Shown here: piece after piece, positions 36,443 through 48,560 of the stretch
Position numbering within the stretch: the first letter of the stretch is position 1
Layout of the letters: the number at the start of each line of letters is the position of its first letter
Notes under the pieces: generated by a model
The model's database searches: none
What the model was told of the DNA's origin: nothing
Seen by the model: only the letters and a program-made list of their open reading frames with translations
Source of the DNA: Megamerina dolium
Lineage: Eukaryota > Arthropoda > Insecta > Diptera > Megamerinidae
Length of the DNA stretch: 64,000 nucleotides
Assembly: GCA_963854835.1 (NCBI GenBank)
Contig: OY978526.1
Location: 74,992,418 to 75,056,417, forward strand
Direction of reading: 5' to 3'
Position numbers and translations under genes: made by a program

Positions 36443-36605
36443 ACATCATCCGTCGGTGTCGTAACTCAGCTGGTTAGTGCATTGGTCTTCTATTCATGAA
36501 CCGTAGGCCTTGTGATATATAAAAAGATATATTCTTTTGAACGGTGCCTACCTTTCGGCAATATAAAAATCAGAAAGCTTCTGTAAGAGATGGTTGAATG
36601 TTAAA
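36443..36605 (+). repeat. SINE-like repeat, tRNA-like head
   Basis: GTAACTCAGCTGGTTAGTGC resembles an RNA polymerase III A box in tRNA context, and ATTGGTCTTCT follows at the anticodon-stem position. The region downstream (TTTTGAACGGTGCCTACCTT) matches the reverse complement of the 43.3-kb copy. The B box is degenerate here, while the 48.3-kb copy keeps it. It is truncated after about 160 bp. Confidence 0.5.
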
Positions 36606-36864
36606 AACTGCAGCAATTCAATCCATTTGAATCCAAAAAACCTAAAATTTTGATCATTTCAAACATGCTAGAAAGAGAAATGAAATTCAAAATTTGAATC
36701 GATTTAAAAAGAGGTACAAATGAAGTATAGCACCGCCTGAACAAAAAAATTAGAAATTACCTCGAATAGAATCTGTTTTTATGAACCGAAGAAAACACAC
36801 ATTTTAGTCGGCGACGACCAATAAAATCAAAGTAGTTGCCCAATAATTGCCATTGGAACAGTGC

Positions 36865-37760
36865 AATATATGACCGTCCCACAATAATTTTTCTTCCTAA
36901 ATATTTCCTGCAAATATAGTTGATCCCTATTTTCCAATCCTTCACACATACTTGCTTAAGTGGGGGACTTAACAAAATGAACATACAAAATGAACGCAAA
37001 AACACCTGAAAATTGACAAACAACCCCATGTCATCTCTTAAATGAACACCTATCAAATCTACAAATAACCCCACAGCTGACCAGGAATCGCCCCTAGAGC
37101 AGTGACATGTGTCATAGTTCAACAAAAATTTTTCTTCCTAAATATTTCTTTCAAATATACTTGCTTCCTATCTCCATCTCTTCTTAAGGAAGCTCCCATT
37201 CAAAATGGACAAAAAGACGCTTAAAAATCGACAAATAACGCTAAAGATACCTAGCGGTCACCCCTAGAGTTGTGAAATGTATCCAAATGTGTCCATTAAT
37301 TTTTCTTCCTCAACATTTGCTTCAAACATACTTGCTTTCTATCGTCTCCTCTTCTTAAGAGGGTTCCCAAACAAAATGAACGCAAAAACACGTGAAAGCC
37401 GATAAATAAAACCATAGTAACCCAAGAATCACCCCTCAAGTTGTGAATTATATTATCAACCCCCATTAATATTTTATAGTCAAGATTTCCTTCCAACTTA
37501 CTTAACCCATATCTTCACCTTCTAGGGACGCCCTACAAAATGAAAGCAAAAAACATGAAAATCGTTAAATAATAAAATGTATGACCGATGTTCATTAATT
37601 TTTCCTCACCAAAATGTCTTCCGGACATACTTACCACTTACTTGCACCTCACTTTTATAAAAGCTGTAAAATAAGCGGATTCAAATCTGAAATTTGATTT
37701 GGTTTCCTTAGGGTAAAATGCTCGAAATCACTTCAATTTTTACGTTGTTCATTGAGCCAT
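36865..37760 (+). repeat. GGTGGG-family repeat, copy 6, tandem units of about 170 bp
   Basis: This is the clearest array. The landmark AATTTTTCTTCCT recurs at 36886, 37127 and 37298. The CCCCTAGAG/CCCCTCAAG landmark recurs at 37087, 37257 and 37428, giving a period of 170-171 bp. A larger first interval of 241 bp contains an extra partial duplication. Each unit contains a CATACTTGCTTYCTATC-like stretch, TTCTTAAGRRRG, CAAAATGRACGCAAAAACAC and a CGATAAAT-type segment. The right part ends with a CATTGAGCCA motif near 37750, resembling the right ends of copies 1 and 7. Confidence 0.65.
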
Positions 37761-39630
37761 AATGTGAAAATTTTACTTTATATAATTTTATATATCATTT
37801 GAGCTTGCTCAATATTGATTTGAGAAAGAGTGATATGATAATTCAAATATAGAGGCTACCTCGGAAAATAGAAAAAAAAACACATCTTAGAAACCTTCTA
37901 TGAGCACAATGCTTTAAAAAAATGTTTAAATAAATAAATTTCTTCGAATATTTATCTTTTGTTGGGATGTACGTATTGAATGTACACATATTCATTTATA
38001 ATTTGAATGAAATTCAAAGGCACATCCACAAATATGTTTGTAAATTATTACGAAGCTTCATAGAGAGTGCTTTTATAATATTCACATAGTTGCATACACA
38101 TACATATATATAAATAGGTACATACATTTACGTACATATGTATATACAATTTTGATTTTATCTCTTCGCTGTCTGGTGTTACTAATCTCTAAATCGTTTT
38201 TGAATAGTCCACAAATACAAAGCGTACAAAGATAGAAAGGGTTCCTTAATATAGGAACAAACTAGTGACATTATAATCCTTAAAAATCCGCTTTTGAGTT
38301 GTTACGGATTTAGGGTTCCAGTCATCACATGGTATCCGTGTCGTCATTGTTGACAACAATGTGACTTTAGAGTGTACGACACGGCTACTTGGGTGACTGA
38401 CTTGCTTTATTACGTACACATCGTACTCACTTGTGAGATATATTTGCAAGCACGTAATTCTTATTTTATGCCACAAATCCACATGTACACATCTATAGCC
38501 ATATATATTCTGAAAATATATACGCACACACACGCACATGCCCACACATACAACGATGGAGATGAACAATATCATTCGTCATTTACACAATTCTTAAGCA
38601 TTTCAAAGGCGATGACTTGTGAAAATGAACATATACATGCATACATTGGCATCGTCATTCTTGGCGCCACCTCTCATAGTCATCCCACATACATATATAT
38701 AATACATATTAATACAAATGTAGGGAATTGTCGAATGTATTGGGACACCATAATATTATGGAATTTTCGGTAACTAAGATTTTGCTAAAATCCTTTTAAT
38801 GACTTGTCAATTGTTAACTTAACATGTAATTCTGAAGGGTTAATTCGTGAAATAAATATATAATTGGCACTATATACTCCAAGAAAAGTTCCGTTGAGCT
38901 CTCAAAGGCAATATTTTTCATTGATTTCAGATAAAAAAAATAAAAAGAACCTACAATAACGATTGGCTTATCCTTTATAGAATGTCTAAAAATAACATTA
39001 ACGCAGAATAAATTGTGTGACAATACCGAAGATTCCGCTCTAAACTATACTAATATATGTATATATTACTATTATGTATATTACAACATATTGATCTTTA
39101 AAAGATTATTCCTCTAATTTTCATAATTTATACCAAACCACCGTATAGTCACCTAAATCTTTTTTTTTATCACTACAAACGTTTCTCCTTGTGTGCATGT
39201 GCTTTTTTATACTATCTATATGTATAGTTAATCAGGTCATACTTTAAAATTTTTGTCATTTCTTTTTTGTGTTAATTTTTCATTTTATACATTTCAATTA
39301 AATTAAAAACACTTGGCTGAACAGCCAACTTGCTATAGGAAATTTTGCGGAAACTTTGAATATTGTATGATTGCAATTGAGGAGGCATAATTACAATAAT
39401 TGCGACAACCATTTGATTAACAATTTCCATCGTTTGTCGACTCATTTCGATTTTCGCATTGATTGCACTGTGGAGTATTATCGTTAAATTTCAGATGCAA
39501 AATGATAAATTTTCTAGACATAAGCACTGAGTTGTATATGTAGTTGCAGTGTGCTAATATATGATATACCAAGCTATGCATGCATTTTTTGAGATCATTG
39601 ACAATCATCAGCAACAACTGATTTTAAAAC
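37761..39630. other. intergenic, no gene seen
   Basis: AT-rich sequence with TACATA-type motifs at 38090-38150 and a CACACACGCACA tract near 38523-38548. The two overlapping frames at 38246-38773 are on opposite strands, lack motifs and are not convincing. Confidence 0.5.
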
Positions 39631-39632
39631 TA

Positions 39633-40513
39633 AAGGGTTTTCCACTAGGGACATAACAATTTTATCTATTAATAAAACACAGAAATATTTGAGATATTGA
39701 GTTCAAATTTATTGTGGATATATTGCGAGCATTACATTTTATGAATGAAATTCGATTTCGGTCAACACGAGCCCGTTTACAGCGGTCGATTCTTTGGACC
39801 CAATTTTCCACCACTCTAGCACACATTTCGACCGCAACGTTGGCAATTTCGCGTTGAATCTTGTCTTTGAGCTCGTCTAAAGTTGCTGGCTTGTTGGCAT
39901 AGACCAGTGACTTGTTAAAGCCCCATAAAAAGAAATCCAATGGTGTTAGATCTCATGAACGAGGCGACCATTCGACCGGACAATTTCTCGAGATAACACA
40001 TTTACAGAATGCGCCTTGCAATAAATCGATTGTGACGTGTGCTGTGTGGCTAATGGCACCGTCTTGTTGAAACCACATAGCGCTGATGTCAAGTTCATAC
40101 AATTGTGGCCACAAATAATCTTCCAACATAGCACGATAACGCTCTCCATTGAAGGTAATATGACGGTCGTTTTCATCCACGAAAAAATACGGCCCAATCA
40201 CACCTCCGGCATCAAGAAACACTTGTGGGTTTGTTGCTGACCAATAACGCATATTTTGCTTATTGACAAAGCCATTGAGCCAGAAATGAGATTCATCGCT
40301 GAAGATGATTTTTCGCTCTTAAAGTTGCGACCACCGACTCAGAATTTCGGTAGTAATTTTTAATAATTTCCAAACGTTGCTGGTTCGTGAACTTTACCAT
40401 GATGAAAATGTTGACTTTAACTAACGTTTTGACATTGACAGTTGATTAAAAAAGTTTAAGGATGCGTTCATATAAAGATACGAAATTGTTATGTCCCTAA
40501 TGGAAAACCCTTT
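39633..40513 (-). mobile_element. DD41D rosa-like mariner, internally deleted
   Basis: Terminal inverted repeats of about 29 bp (AAGGGTTTTCCACTAGGGAC on the left, near-identical on the right) are flanked by TA at 39631-39632 and 40514-40515. The minus strand encodes a transposase starting MVKFTNQQRLEIIKNYY at ATG 40400. The frame jumps near 40318 from the N-terminus into the catalytic core, so most of the DNA-binding domain is missing. The core is well preserved: FSDESHFWLNG (first Asp), WFQQDGAISHTA (second Asp) and LTPLDFFLWG (third Asp). The second and third Asp are separated by 41 residues, the spacing of the rosa lineage. One TGA (39950-39952) replaces the usual Cys in PRSCDLTP, and a frameshift lies near the C-terminus. 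Confidence 0.88.
39739..40400 (-). pseudogene. DD41D transposase pseudogene
   Basis: The remaining catalytic core reads KQNMRYWSATNPQVF, GVIGPYFFVDENDRHITFNG, the QQDGA motif, one stop, then LTPLDFFLWGFNKSLVYANK and the C-terminal region VENWVQRIDRCKRAR. The N-terminal helix-turn-helix region is deleted. All three catalytic Asp codons survive, but the stop and the deletion preclude function. Confidence 0.85.
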
Positions 40514-40515
40514 TA

Positions 40516-41593
40516 CAATACCTGAGTTTTGCATCGAAGGCTTAGAAGTTTCCTCATACTTCAACAAAGCAATCGCTGAAATATATAGTTTAACAACGCA
40601 TTAATGTATCAACTTTAGTTGTATGTATCAATGTATCAATTCGATTAGTTGCAAATATCACTTCTTTTTCTATTGTATAGTTCTATATTTCGGAGTAATC
40701 GATAACATATCATATAGTTCGAAACTTAGTGCATTTTTACAAATTTTTTAAAATAATATTGCAATCTCAATATTTATTTCTTAGAGAAGAGAAGAGAATC
40801 ACCACTTTTGTATTAAGATTTTACAGCTCCTGGGCAATCGAAAGAGTGCTTATATGACGGTCGGGATCTACGATTTCCACGATTTTATCGACATATTCGA
40901 CAATTGTCCTTCCGTAGCACAGTGCATCTTTGACATCTTTTGCTCGTGTTCATCTTTGATGCAGGCTCAAATAAAGCTGAGTCAAGAAATCAGAAAACTC
41001 TCTAAGATGTTTTTGAGTAAGGAATATTATTTTTCTCACGCTATCTAGTGGGACGGATCGCACCTGTACAACGCGAGATACAGATTAATAAAACTATCTA
41101 TTGATATATTAATAACTTACTACACCAATATGTAAAAGATCCCTTCTAATGCTGAAATTTAACAAGATTAGAAGAGAAGCTTGGCCAAGATTCTTTGAAA
41201 TTCTTAAGTATAATACATAAAATATGTATGTACGTTCCTATCTAATTAGAATGGGTAATAATGCAACAGATCGCATTAGTTTGACGGCAAATTCAATCAT
41301 GATTTATTGGTTTTTACACTAATTCTAAAATGATGCTGCTTGTATCTATAATTTATTAACATGCTGTGTATAAATCTCCTATTTGATAAATTATATCTCT
41401 ACAGATTGGTATTACTTTAATTTAAATTATTTTCATCCAAGTAGAATTACAGGATCATATGTTCCCAAAATATTCATCAGATCATGTTAATATTTATGCC
41501 ATTTGCGTAAATCAAAAGAACAGCCAAAAGCCTGTTATAATTATCTCAATAAAAACCAAAAACAAACAATAAAATATTCTATATATACATACA
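40516..41593. other. intergenic, no gene seen
   Basis: AT-rich sequence. The 64-codon frame at 40854-41048 is Cys- and Phe-rich with no recognisable family. Confidence 0.5.
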
Positions 41594-42143
41594 TTAAGAT
41601 AGGTCAAATTTTTATTTCCCATCAATATATCTACCCTCTAATGAGGTGAAATATACTCGTATGATCGACTTCTATTAATTATTCTTTCCCAATATTTTCT
41701 GCAGACATACTTTCTTCCTGTCTCTACTACCTTGTGAGCCCCCCATATAAAATAAATACAAAAAGCCCTTAAAAGCATTAAATAACCACTTACCTGCACA
41801 CTAATAGTCTCTTGACTACTGGAAGGTATGAATAACCTCCATTATTGATTTTTCTAAGGGCTATCCTTCTACACAAAATGATCGTAAAATATCTGAAAAT
41901 TGACAAAAAACCTCACATCGATCTTAAAGTGTTCATTATTTTTTATAACAACATTTTTTCCGAACATACTCGCATTCTGGGCTTCGCTCGCTTACAAAAC
42001 TGATATTTTTATAATGACTCAGCAGCATCTTGATAGAAATTTAGAATATCGTCTTGCATCTTTGGAAAAAATCCAAATTTCATGTTTTACGTTGAGCCAG
42101 ATTATAAAAAAAAAATTTCTCGATACAATTTGGCCCACCATAA
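41594..42143 (+). repeat. GGTGGG-family repeat, copy 7, with terminal inverted repeats
   Basis: The left end TTAAGATAGGTCAAATTT is mirrored by the right end AATTTGGCCCACCATAA. The interior holds internal-unit landmarks (CTAATGAGGTGAAATATAC, CCCAATATTTTCTGCAGACA) and the right-end motif TTTACGTTGAGCCAGA. Compared with copy 1 it has fewer units (550 bp against 915 bp), as expected if the copy number of internal units varies. Confidence 0.6.
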
Positions 42144-43274
42144 TACACTTACATATACCACATAATACAATATTCATATATGTAAAAAAGTGGGCATGAT
42201 AATATGATAGAAGGCTTCAATTAGGCTCCCATACACATCAATACAAATCACAAGTGTTTTTCATGACAAGAAATTGCGTGTATAAAGGGCCCGATTGTAA
42301 CATTCCCATACAGATGAAATACGTGTGTGTGTAAGTATGTGCATATATACGAGACACACATATATTCTAAAGGGAAATCCTGACTTATTCGTTGTTGATT
42401 GTGTAAAATTGTAGAACATGTACCCCTAAGGTACATACTCTTATCTTAGAATATCTTCGCGAACATACGCATAGCTACAGAGTCAGTCACTTTTGCATAT
42501 CATTTTCTATATCAAAGTAGAAATCAATCAAAATGAAAAAAAAAACACAAGAAATTTTCAAAGAAGAAAATAAACTGAAGTAAATATAAGTATGTGTATA
42601 TATATATGTATATGCATATGTATTTCGTAAAAGGTAATCAATCACATGTTAGCAGGAAATTGAGGTGAATGTTCCTTTCTTTGTTTGTTACTCGTACTTT
42701 CTATATTTATAATGCTGCAAGTCGTAAGATCGTAAGAATATATGCTTACATATGATTGTGTACATATTGTTTATTTCAAATATAAAAATTTTTCTTCATT
42801 AAATAATGGATTGGTTATAAAATCATGAAGAAAGAAATTTATCGAATAGAATATTTATATACAATACATTAACATACATGCGTATGCACATTAGAAGGCC
42901 TTGCGAAAACGATTGCTTTTATTTGCTTTTAAAAATGAACCTAGGCGTATATAAATAATTCAACGTTAAAAAACATTTGAAATCGTGATTTGTATGAATA
43001 CAATATTTATTTTGACACTTTTGGCAAATTATTATGAATACAAAAAAAAAGTTCAAAGAATCTTAGTTGATAGCAAATGACAGAACCTTTTCTGAACTGT
43101 GTCACTATGGTCTTTCGGTAGTAAATTTTATAAAATCATACATTTTTTGACCCTATGCTCCAGTAAGTACAGGAAATGATGAAATAATTCTATAGGTGGT
43201 TTCTTGACAATTATTATGTTGGGTATCGACTTTTAGAGATTTTGAATTCATTTTGTAAGCGTACCTCCTTAAGG
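42144..43274. other. intergenic, no gene seen
   Basis: AT-rich sequence with TATATG-type repeats near 42590-42620 and poly-A near 42535-42547. No gene was recognised. Confidence 0.5.
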
Positions 43275-43640
43275 CATAATGATAGAAAGTAGATTAGGTT
43301 AGGTTATTATGGCTGCCCCCTCTCTGATAGGACACACATAGGCGATAAAGGCCCATTGTGATACCACCGAGTTTCTCTTCCAATACTGTTGTGCGTATTA
43401 AATTTGAACAACATTATAAGGGACCTCCTTATTTTAGCCAGTTTCGGGCGGGAGAATTCTTGCGACATCACTTTTTCTAAGCTTTGTCACAGATTTCTTT
43501 TAGAAGCTTTTATACATGGCAAATTGTTACTGCCGGAAGAATTGCCAATTTTCTTTGCGACAGGTGGGTACCGTTCGAAAAAAAATATTTTCAATGTTAA
43601 ATTTAATTATGCTTCAGCCAGGAATTAAACCCACGATGAT
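43275..43640 (-). repeat. tRNA-derived SINE-like repeat
   Basis: The minus strand starts with a B-box-like GGGTTTAATTCCTGGCTG, then runs through the family body (GAACGGTACCCACCTGTC, GCCATGTATAAAAGCTTCT, CTTAGAAAAAGTGATGTC) to a 3' end with CCTATCAGAGAGGGGGCAGC and AATAACCTAACCTAA. At roughly 365 bp it is close to full length except for the A-box half of the head. Confidence 0.6.
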
Positions 43641-45288
43641 AGGGAGTAAAGATATATGGACACTAAAAAACGAATGGAACTAGGTCATATATTTTTCCTC
43701 TCTATGGTACTCTGCTAGCGATGGAAGCGAATTGTATAAAAATGTCAATTTTTCAACGAATCCCCCAAGGGGGGAAGATAAGTATTATATTTCAATGCCA
43801 TCAAGACGATTCTGCTACGATTCTCGAATGGTTTTTAGATCAGAGACGAAATTCAACTTGGACGAGTCAAATAAACCGCAGATTTAAATTGTTTATTTGT
43901 CTGGTAGACAAGCATTTTTTACTTTTTCGAAAATAACATATAATATTATCAAGTGGAAATTTGGTACATTCACTATTTTATGGACGAGTTTGTAAATGGT
44001 AGCAATCAAAAAATTCATGTTTTCGAATATTTTATAGAAATTATGCGGTAGAAGTTTATTTTTTTCGAAAATATGTTATGTTTGTATGATTTTGTGTCAG
44101 TGTCGGCTATGTAAACTTCAATATTATAGAAGTTAAACTCTTAAATTACCAATTTTTAATATTTCTCAAAAGAAAATTTGTATTTTTTCTAAGAAAACCT
44201 CCTAGAATCCTCATTAATAATCAGATTTTCTCATCAAGCGAGTTGCGAAATATCATCGAAAATTCATTGTTAATTTTTGCTGAACTTTCAGAAAGTCTAG
44301 ATAAAATCTCATTGATAAAGTCTTATCCTGAGAATAGTTTCAATTGTTTACCGACCTCTTGTTTACATCCAAAGAAACTCTGATAATTTACATGATCCAG
44401 AATTCTATAAGGTGTACTAATATGAAAAAATATGGGGTGTTAAGACATTGTACTTGGTTGTCTACTTTGAGTTGTTATTGTAATAGTCAATTATGTCCCC
44501 TAGCTGCTTTCTGATGGGTTTAAATTGAAGCGTGATATTTTGGCAGTATTACTTCCCTGCTGAGGCGAAAACAAAACAACTCCATTTGGATTTAATGCGT
44601 AAAATAAGTAAAAATTTGTCTATTATTCAGGATTCTAAGAGTTTCTATTCCCAATGTAAGTTTCGCCTTATTTGTTTAAAGATACCAAATTTAAAATGTT
44701 CAATAAGGAATTAATCATATTCAGCGATGATTTTTTTTTATAACGGTTTTCCAAAATATAATTACAGATGGCAAAAGTAAAGACCGTAAGTTAATGAATT
44801 TCGTCTCAAATATTTTCTGTGCCCTTAACATATAAATCCTATATTGTACTTAGTGTGCCCCAGCAGTGGGCAGCCAGCAAAACGTACCTGCGGCAGTAAT
44901 TATTGTTAAATTTAAATTTAAATTTAAATGTTTCTACACATATACAAACGTAGATATACATGTGTAGAAATCACTGAAACATAATTTTTCATTAGAATTT
45001 CGTATTAGCCACAGAACCAAACTTGGAATTTTTAAAAGAAATGCTCACGTACAAACAAGCATACCCGCACAAATTTTGTTGTACTACAAAACGAGGTCAC
45101 TGATACAGTTACAAAGCTGTATGCGATTTCTGATTAAACCACAATTCAAATTCAACAACAACAACAGCAAGAACAACAGTAGCACAACAGGAAAACCCAA
45201 CATTTTGCTTCATATTCATTTTTCGCAAGCGAAAAATTAATTTAAGGAGTTGACAACCAGCGGCGAAGGTTCTCTTCAATACATTATA
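43641..45288. other. intergenic, no gene seen
   Basis: AT-rich sequence. A short (TTTAAA)n tract lies at 44906-44929 and a CAACAACAACAGCAA tract near 45155. Frames here are short and without motif. Confidence 0.5.
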
Positions 45289-45289
45289 T

Positions 45290-46150
45290 ATAAAGGGTGG
45301 TCATCTAATACATGTAGTGGTCAATTTTTAAACCATAAGGTTTTTTGACACTGACAACTTTTTACCACTCTATATCTTCATTATCGGTCTGTATCATATT
45401 TTCGTTTGAAATGAATCCAGGGAAATTTATTTCCAAAATGATGGTTGTATTGGGTTTATTGAAAATAAATTTTTGACCAAATTGAAACACCTACCGCGCT
45501 TGCTGGTTAACGAAGCACCTAACGGTTTCCACGAGAAGAGGAAACCGTTTTACCCGAAGAGGGTGCAGTTCAATCAGGGAACCTGAACTCGACATCGACC
45601 TCAACAACTCTATATTTCACGTAATAGCTTGATCAGAATTTTGCACAAAAAATCACGTATTATTCACTTAAAAAGTTTATTTGGCTCAGGTGATTGAAGG
45701 AAAACGACCACTCATTCCATATTTTTTGAAAACGTTGCTAGAAACGTCATGCCAGTCAATTATGAGCGCTTCAGAGCTTTGATTACCAACTTTTTGTCGG
45801 CTGAAATTAAATACGTAGACTTCGACGATCTTCGCTTTCAGCAGAATGTAGCGAACATGCCATACTCCATCAAATAATAAAACTTTTGCACACTAAATTC
45901 GGTGATCGTGATATTATTGGTCTTGATTATGTCAATTGATCGCCTATAAATTGCGATTTGACCCAGTTATGTTATATGTTTGTGGGGTGTCTTAAAAGAT
46001 CAATGTCTTGAGGACAATTCCAAAACAATTCAGACTCCTAAGCCAAATATCATACGATCGAGAAACCTTTAAAATTGTGTTGTCAAATTTGGTTGACAGA
46101 ATTGCCTTGCTTATTTTATTTAATTTTTAAATGTACCACTCTGTATATAG
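45290..46150 (+). mobile_element. second DD41D-type mariner relic
   Basis: Imperfect ends (TAAAGGGTGGTCATCTAA on the left, TTAAATGTACCACTCTGTA on the right) enclose 0.86 kb. In plus-strand frames, VARNVMPVNYERFRALITNF leads to DDLRFQQNVANMPYS, where the second catalytic Asp of QQDGA is replaced by Asn. Shifted frames follow: CTLNSVIV, then YVICLWGVLKDQC (from TPLDYFLWG-type sequence) and SKTIQTPKPNIIRS. The N-terminal domain is rearranged with many stops. This is an old inactive copy of a family distinct from the 39.6-kb element. Confidence 0.65.
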
Positions 46151-46475
46151 TATGTAGTTTAGGTTAAGTTATTGCGTTTGCCCTCTCATTGAGAGGACAT
46201 ACTTAGACCAAAAAGGTCCTTCGTGATACCACCGAGCTTCCAGCACTGATGTGTGTATTAAATTTTTGAAGTAATCTACTTATATTAGCCAGCTTCGAAT
46301 GGCTGAACCCTTGTGGTATCACTTTTCTGAATTTTGTCACAGAGTTCTTTTAGAAGCTTTTCCACAGCAAATTGTTACTGGCAGAAGAATTGCCAATTGC
46401 TTGCCGACAGGTGGCTATCGTTCGAAAGAAAAATTTTTTCTATTTTAAATTTATGCTACGACCAACAGATCAGAA
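46148..46475 (-). repeat. tRNA-derived SINE-like repeat
   Basis: It is parallel to the 43.3-kb copy in order and orientation. Shared landmarks on the plus strand are GTTTAGGTTAAGTTATTG, GAGAGGACATACTTAGACC, GTGATACCACCGAGCTTCC, TTTGTCACAGAGTTCTTTTA and GCCGACAGGTGGCTATCGTT. The head end (right side) is truncated before the B box. Confidence 0.6.
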
Positions 46476-48274
46476 GGTCAATACACTGACAACTGAGATA
46501 CGGCACACTCGAAAAGAAACAAGTAGATGGATGAATTTTCATCAATTTCCTACGCATTTGTTGTTTGACATGAGTTCTTGTCACAAATATGCGATATTGA
46601 TTATCTGCTCGTATTGAATTTGTAATTAATATTCTCATTTCACACCCATTGAAGTAGAAGGGCTCACAGTTAAATGTGAAAGCATGTGAAAGACACAAGT
46701 CAATGTCCTTGGCACGATTTCAATTACTATAATTAATTATGATTAGGATGACATTATATTTTCAATTGGCTTTTATATGTATTATTAGTATTTCTGCAAT
46801 CACCTACGGCTTCTCTGTCTCGCTAGCTATCTCTTCCTTCCTCTATCTCACTATATTCAACTTGTATCTGGATTTAATGAGAGAATAGTTTATCAACATT
46901 TACAATAAAATACAGCAGAACAGAACATAATTAGTTCATGATAATTTATTTCATCTTAGTATATAAATAATACATATTTACATATACATAGTATATAACA
47001 TATATCACAAAAGACAAATTATATACTTGTATTTAATATACGAGTATAAGTATGTTGTTAATAGTGTAACAAAACGAGTTTAACACAATGTTAAGTGGAT
47101 GTGCATACCAACGTAGTATAAATATGTGTATGTATGTACGATGTTAACATGTGTAAGTGTCGCTAAACATACTCATATGCTGACCTCATTTGTATAGATA
47201 TTTGTCATGGATATGCACAAAGCAAATTCCGTACAAGCACTGATTGATCAATTCCATTATGTACTATGTGCTATGTGGCAGCTGTACTATGATTTGTACT
47301 AAACAGGGCTAAACTGAAGACTTTGGTCGCCCTGTTTGAATGTCTGAGCTAAGGTAGCCACTTTTCACTGTAAATTATTGATTATGGAGAATAGAGAGGA
47401 AATGCACGGCATTTCATCTATTTGCACCTCGCAACCCCTTTTGGGATCAACGCCTTAAATGTTGAACAAAGGATCATTCAGGCGCCACCATTGCCCAACA
47501 ATCGTTTCCATGAAATACCTTTAACACTCTCTAATCCGGCACTAGATTCTAAGTATACATATGTGCAAATAAGTACCCGTGTAATCTCTGTTATGCATCC
47601 AAACTTGATTTTACTCACAACCGGAGATAAAGTTCATTTAGATTTTAGCTTATTTGGTTAATTGGAAATACTTGTAGAGTAAATGCAAAGGTATATCGTT
47701 ATTGTACATATGATACAATTGGAGTACATAGATTAGTTTTGTTTGAAAAATAGTTTTGAGTGCACACACTTAAATGGCCCAATTACATATTTCTCGAAAC
47801 CACTCTAATATATGTATGGTAGTAGGTGTCAATTAAAAATATTTATAAAGAGAAACTAATAGATAATATTGACATATATGTAATAATAATAAACAAAATT
47901 TGAAGCCTGTTCGTGAATAATATTATAAATGACAACAGATTGTTTAAATGGAATCGTCCAAAAGTTTTTTATATGTCACTACCCGCATTTGATATCTTAC
48001 TTGAGCATTTGAATAATACGGTGACACAAAGCTGCTCCAATTTCTGCCATTTCAAGAACCACCCATATAGCTCTAAATTGAAGATGAATGGCAATAGTTT
48101 CCTAATTCATTTCAATCGTTTTTGGGATATCGCGCTCAGCTAATTTCAGATTTGTTCCCATTTTATCTTTATATGAATGAAATCCTTATTTTATTTCAAC
48201 GAAATGTAGACCAAGTCATAAAAATCATCTACAATTACAAACAATTAACATAGCATAAAAGCTTGTGGTAATTA
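46476..48274. other. intergenic, no gene seen
   Basis: AT-rich sequence. The frame at 47422-47661 (79 codons) has a non-repetitive composition with a Pro-rich stretch (QAPPLPNNRF) but no recognised family. It is too weak to call. Confidence 0.4.
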
Positions 48275-48560
48275 CACTATGAGACAATTAAGAAGTGTGT
48301 TCGCCTTCTGATCTGTAGGTCGTGGTTCAATACCCGGCTGATGCATAACAAATTTAATATCGATAAGATTTTTCTTCTTCCGACAGTAACAACTTGCCAT
48401 GAAAAAGCTTCTAAAAGAAGCTCTGTGACAAAGCTCACAAAAAGTGATGTCACAAGGGTTCTGCCATTCGGAACCGGTTAAAATAAGTCCCTTCTAATAT
48501 TGTCCAAAATTTAAGACGCACAACAGTAATGCCACTAATGTGGCTTTAAGTGCCACATAT
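48275..48560 (+). repeat. tRNA-derived SINE-like repeat with B box
   Basis: The head contains GTAGGTCGTGGTTCAATACC, in which GGTTCAATACC fits the RNA polymerase III B box (GGTTCRANNCC). The body follows with TCGATAAGATTTTTCTTCTT, CCGACAGTAACAACTTGCCA, CTGTGACAAAGCTCACAAAA, GTTCTGCCATTCGGAACCGG and GACGCACAACAGTAATGCCA. It has the best-preserved head of the six copies. It ends in sequence that becomes A/T-only near 48560. Confidence 0.65.

Noticed and set aside
36443..36520. A functional tRNA gene
   Set aside because: There is an A-box-like segment, but the B box and acceptor pairing are missing. The downstream sequence matches the SINE family, so it is a repeat head.
38246..38773. Two overlapping frames over 100 codons on opposite strands
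   Set aside because: They run against each other over CACA/TACA-rich DNA, and neither has a recognisable motif.
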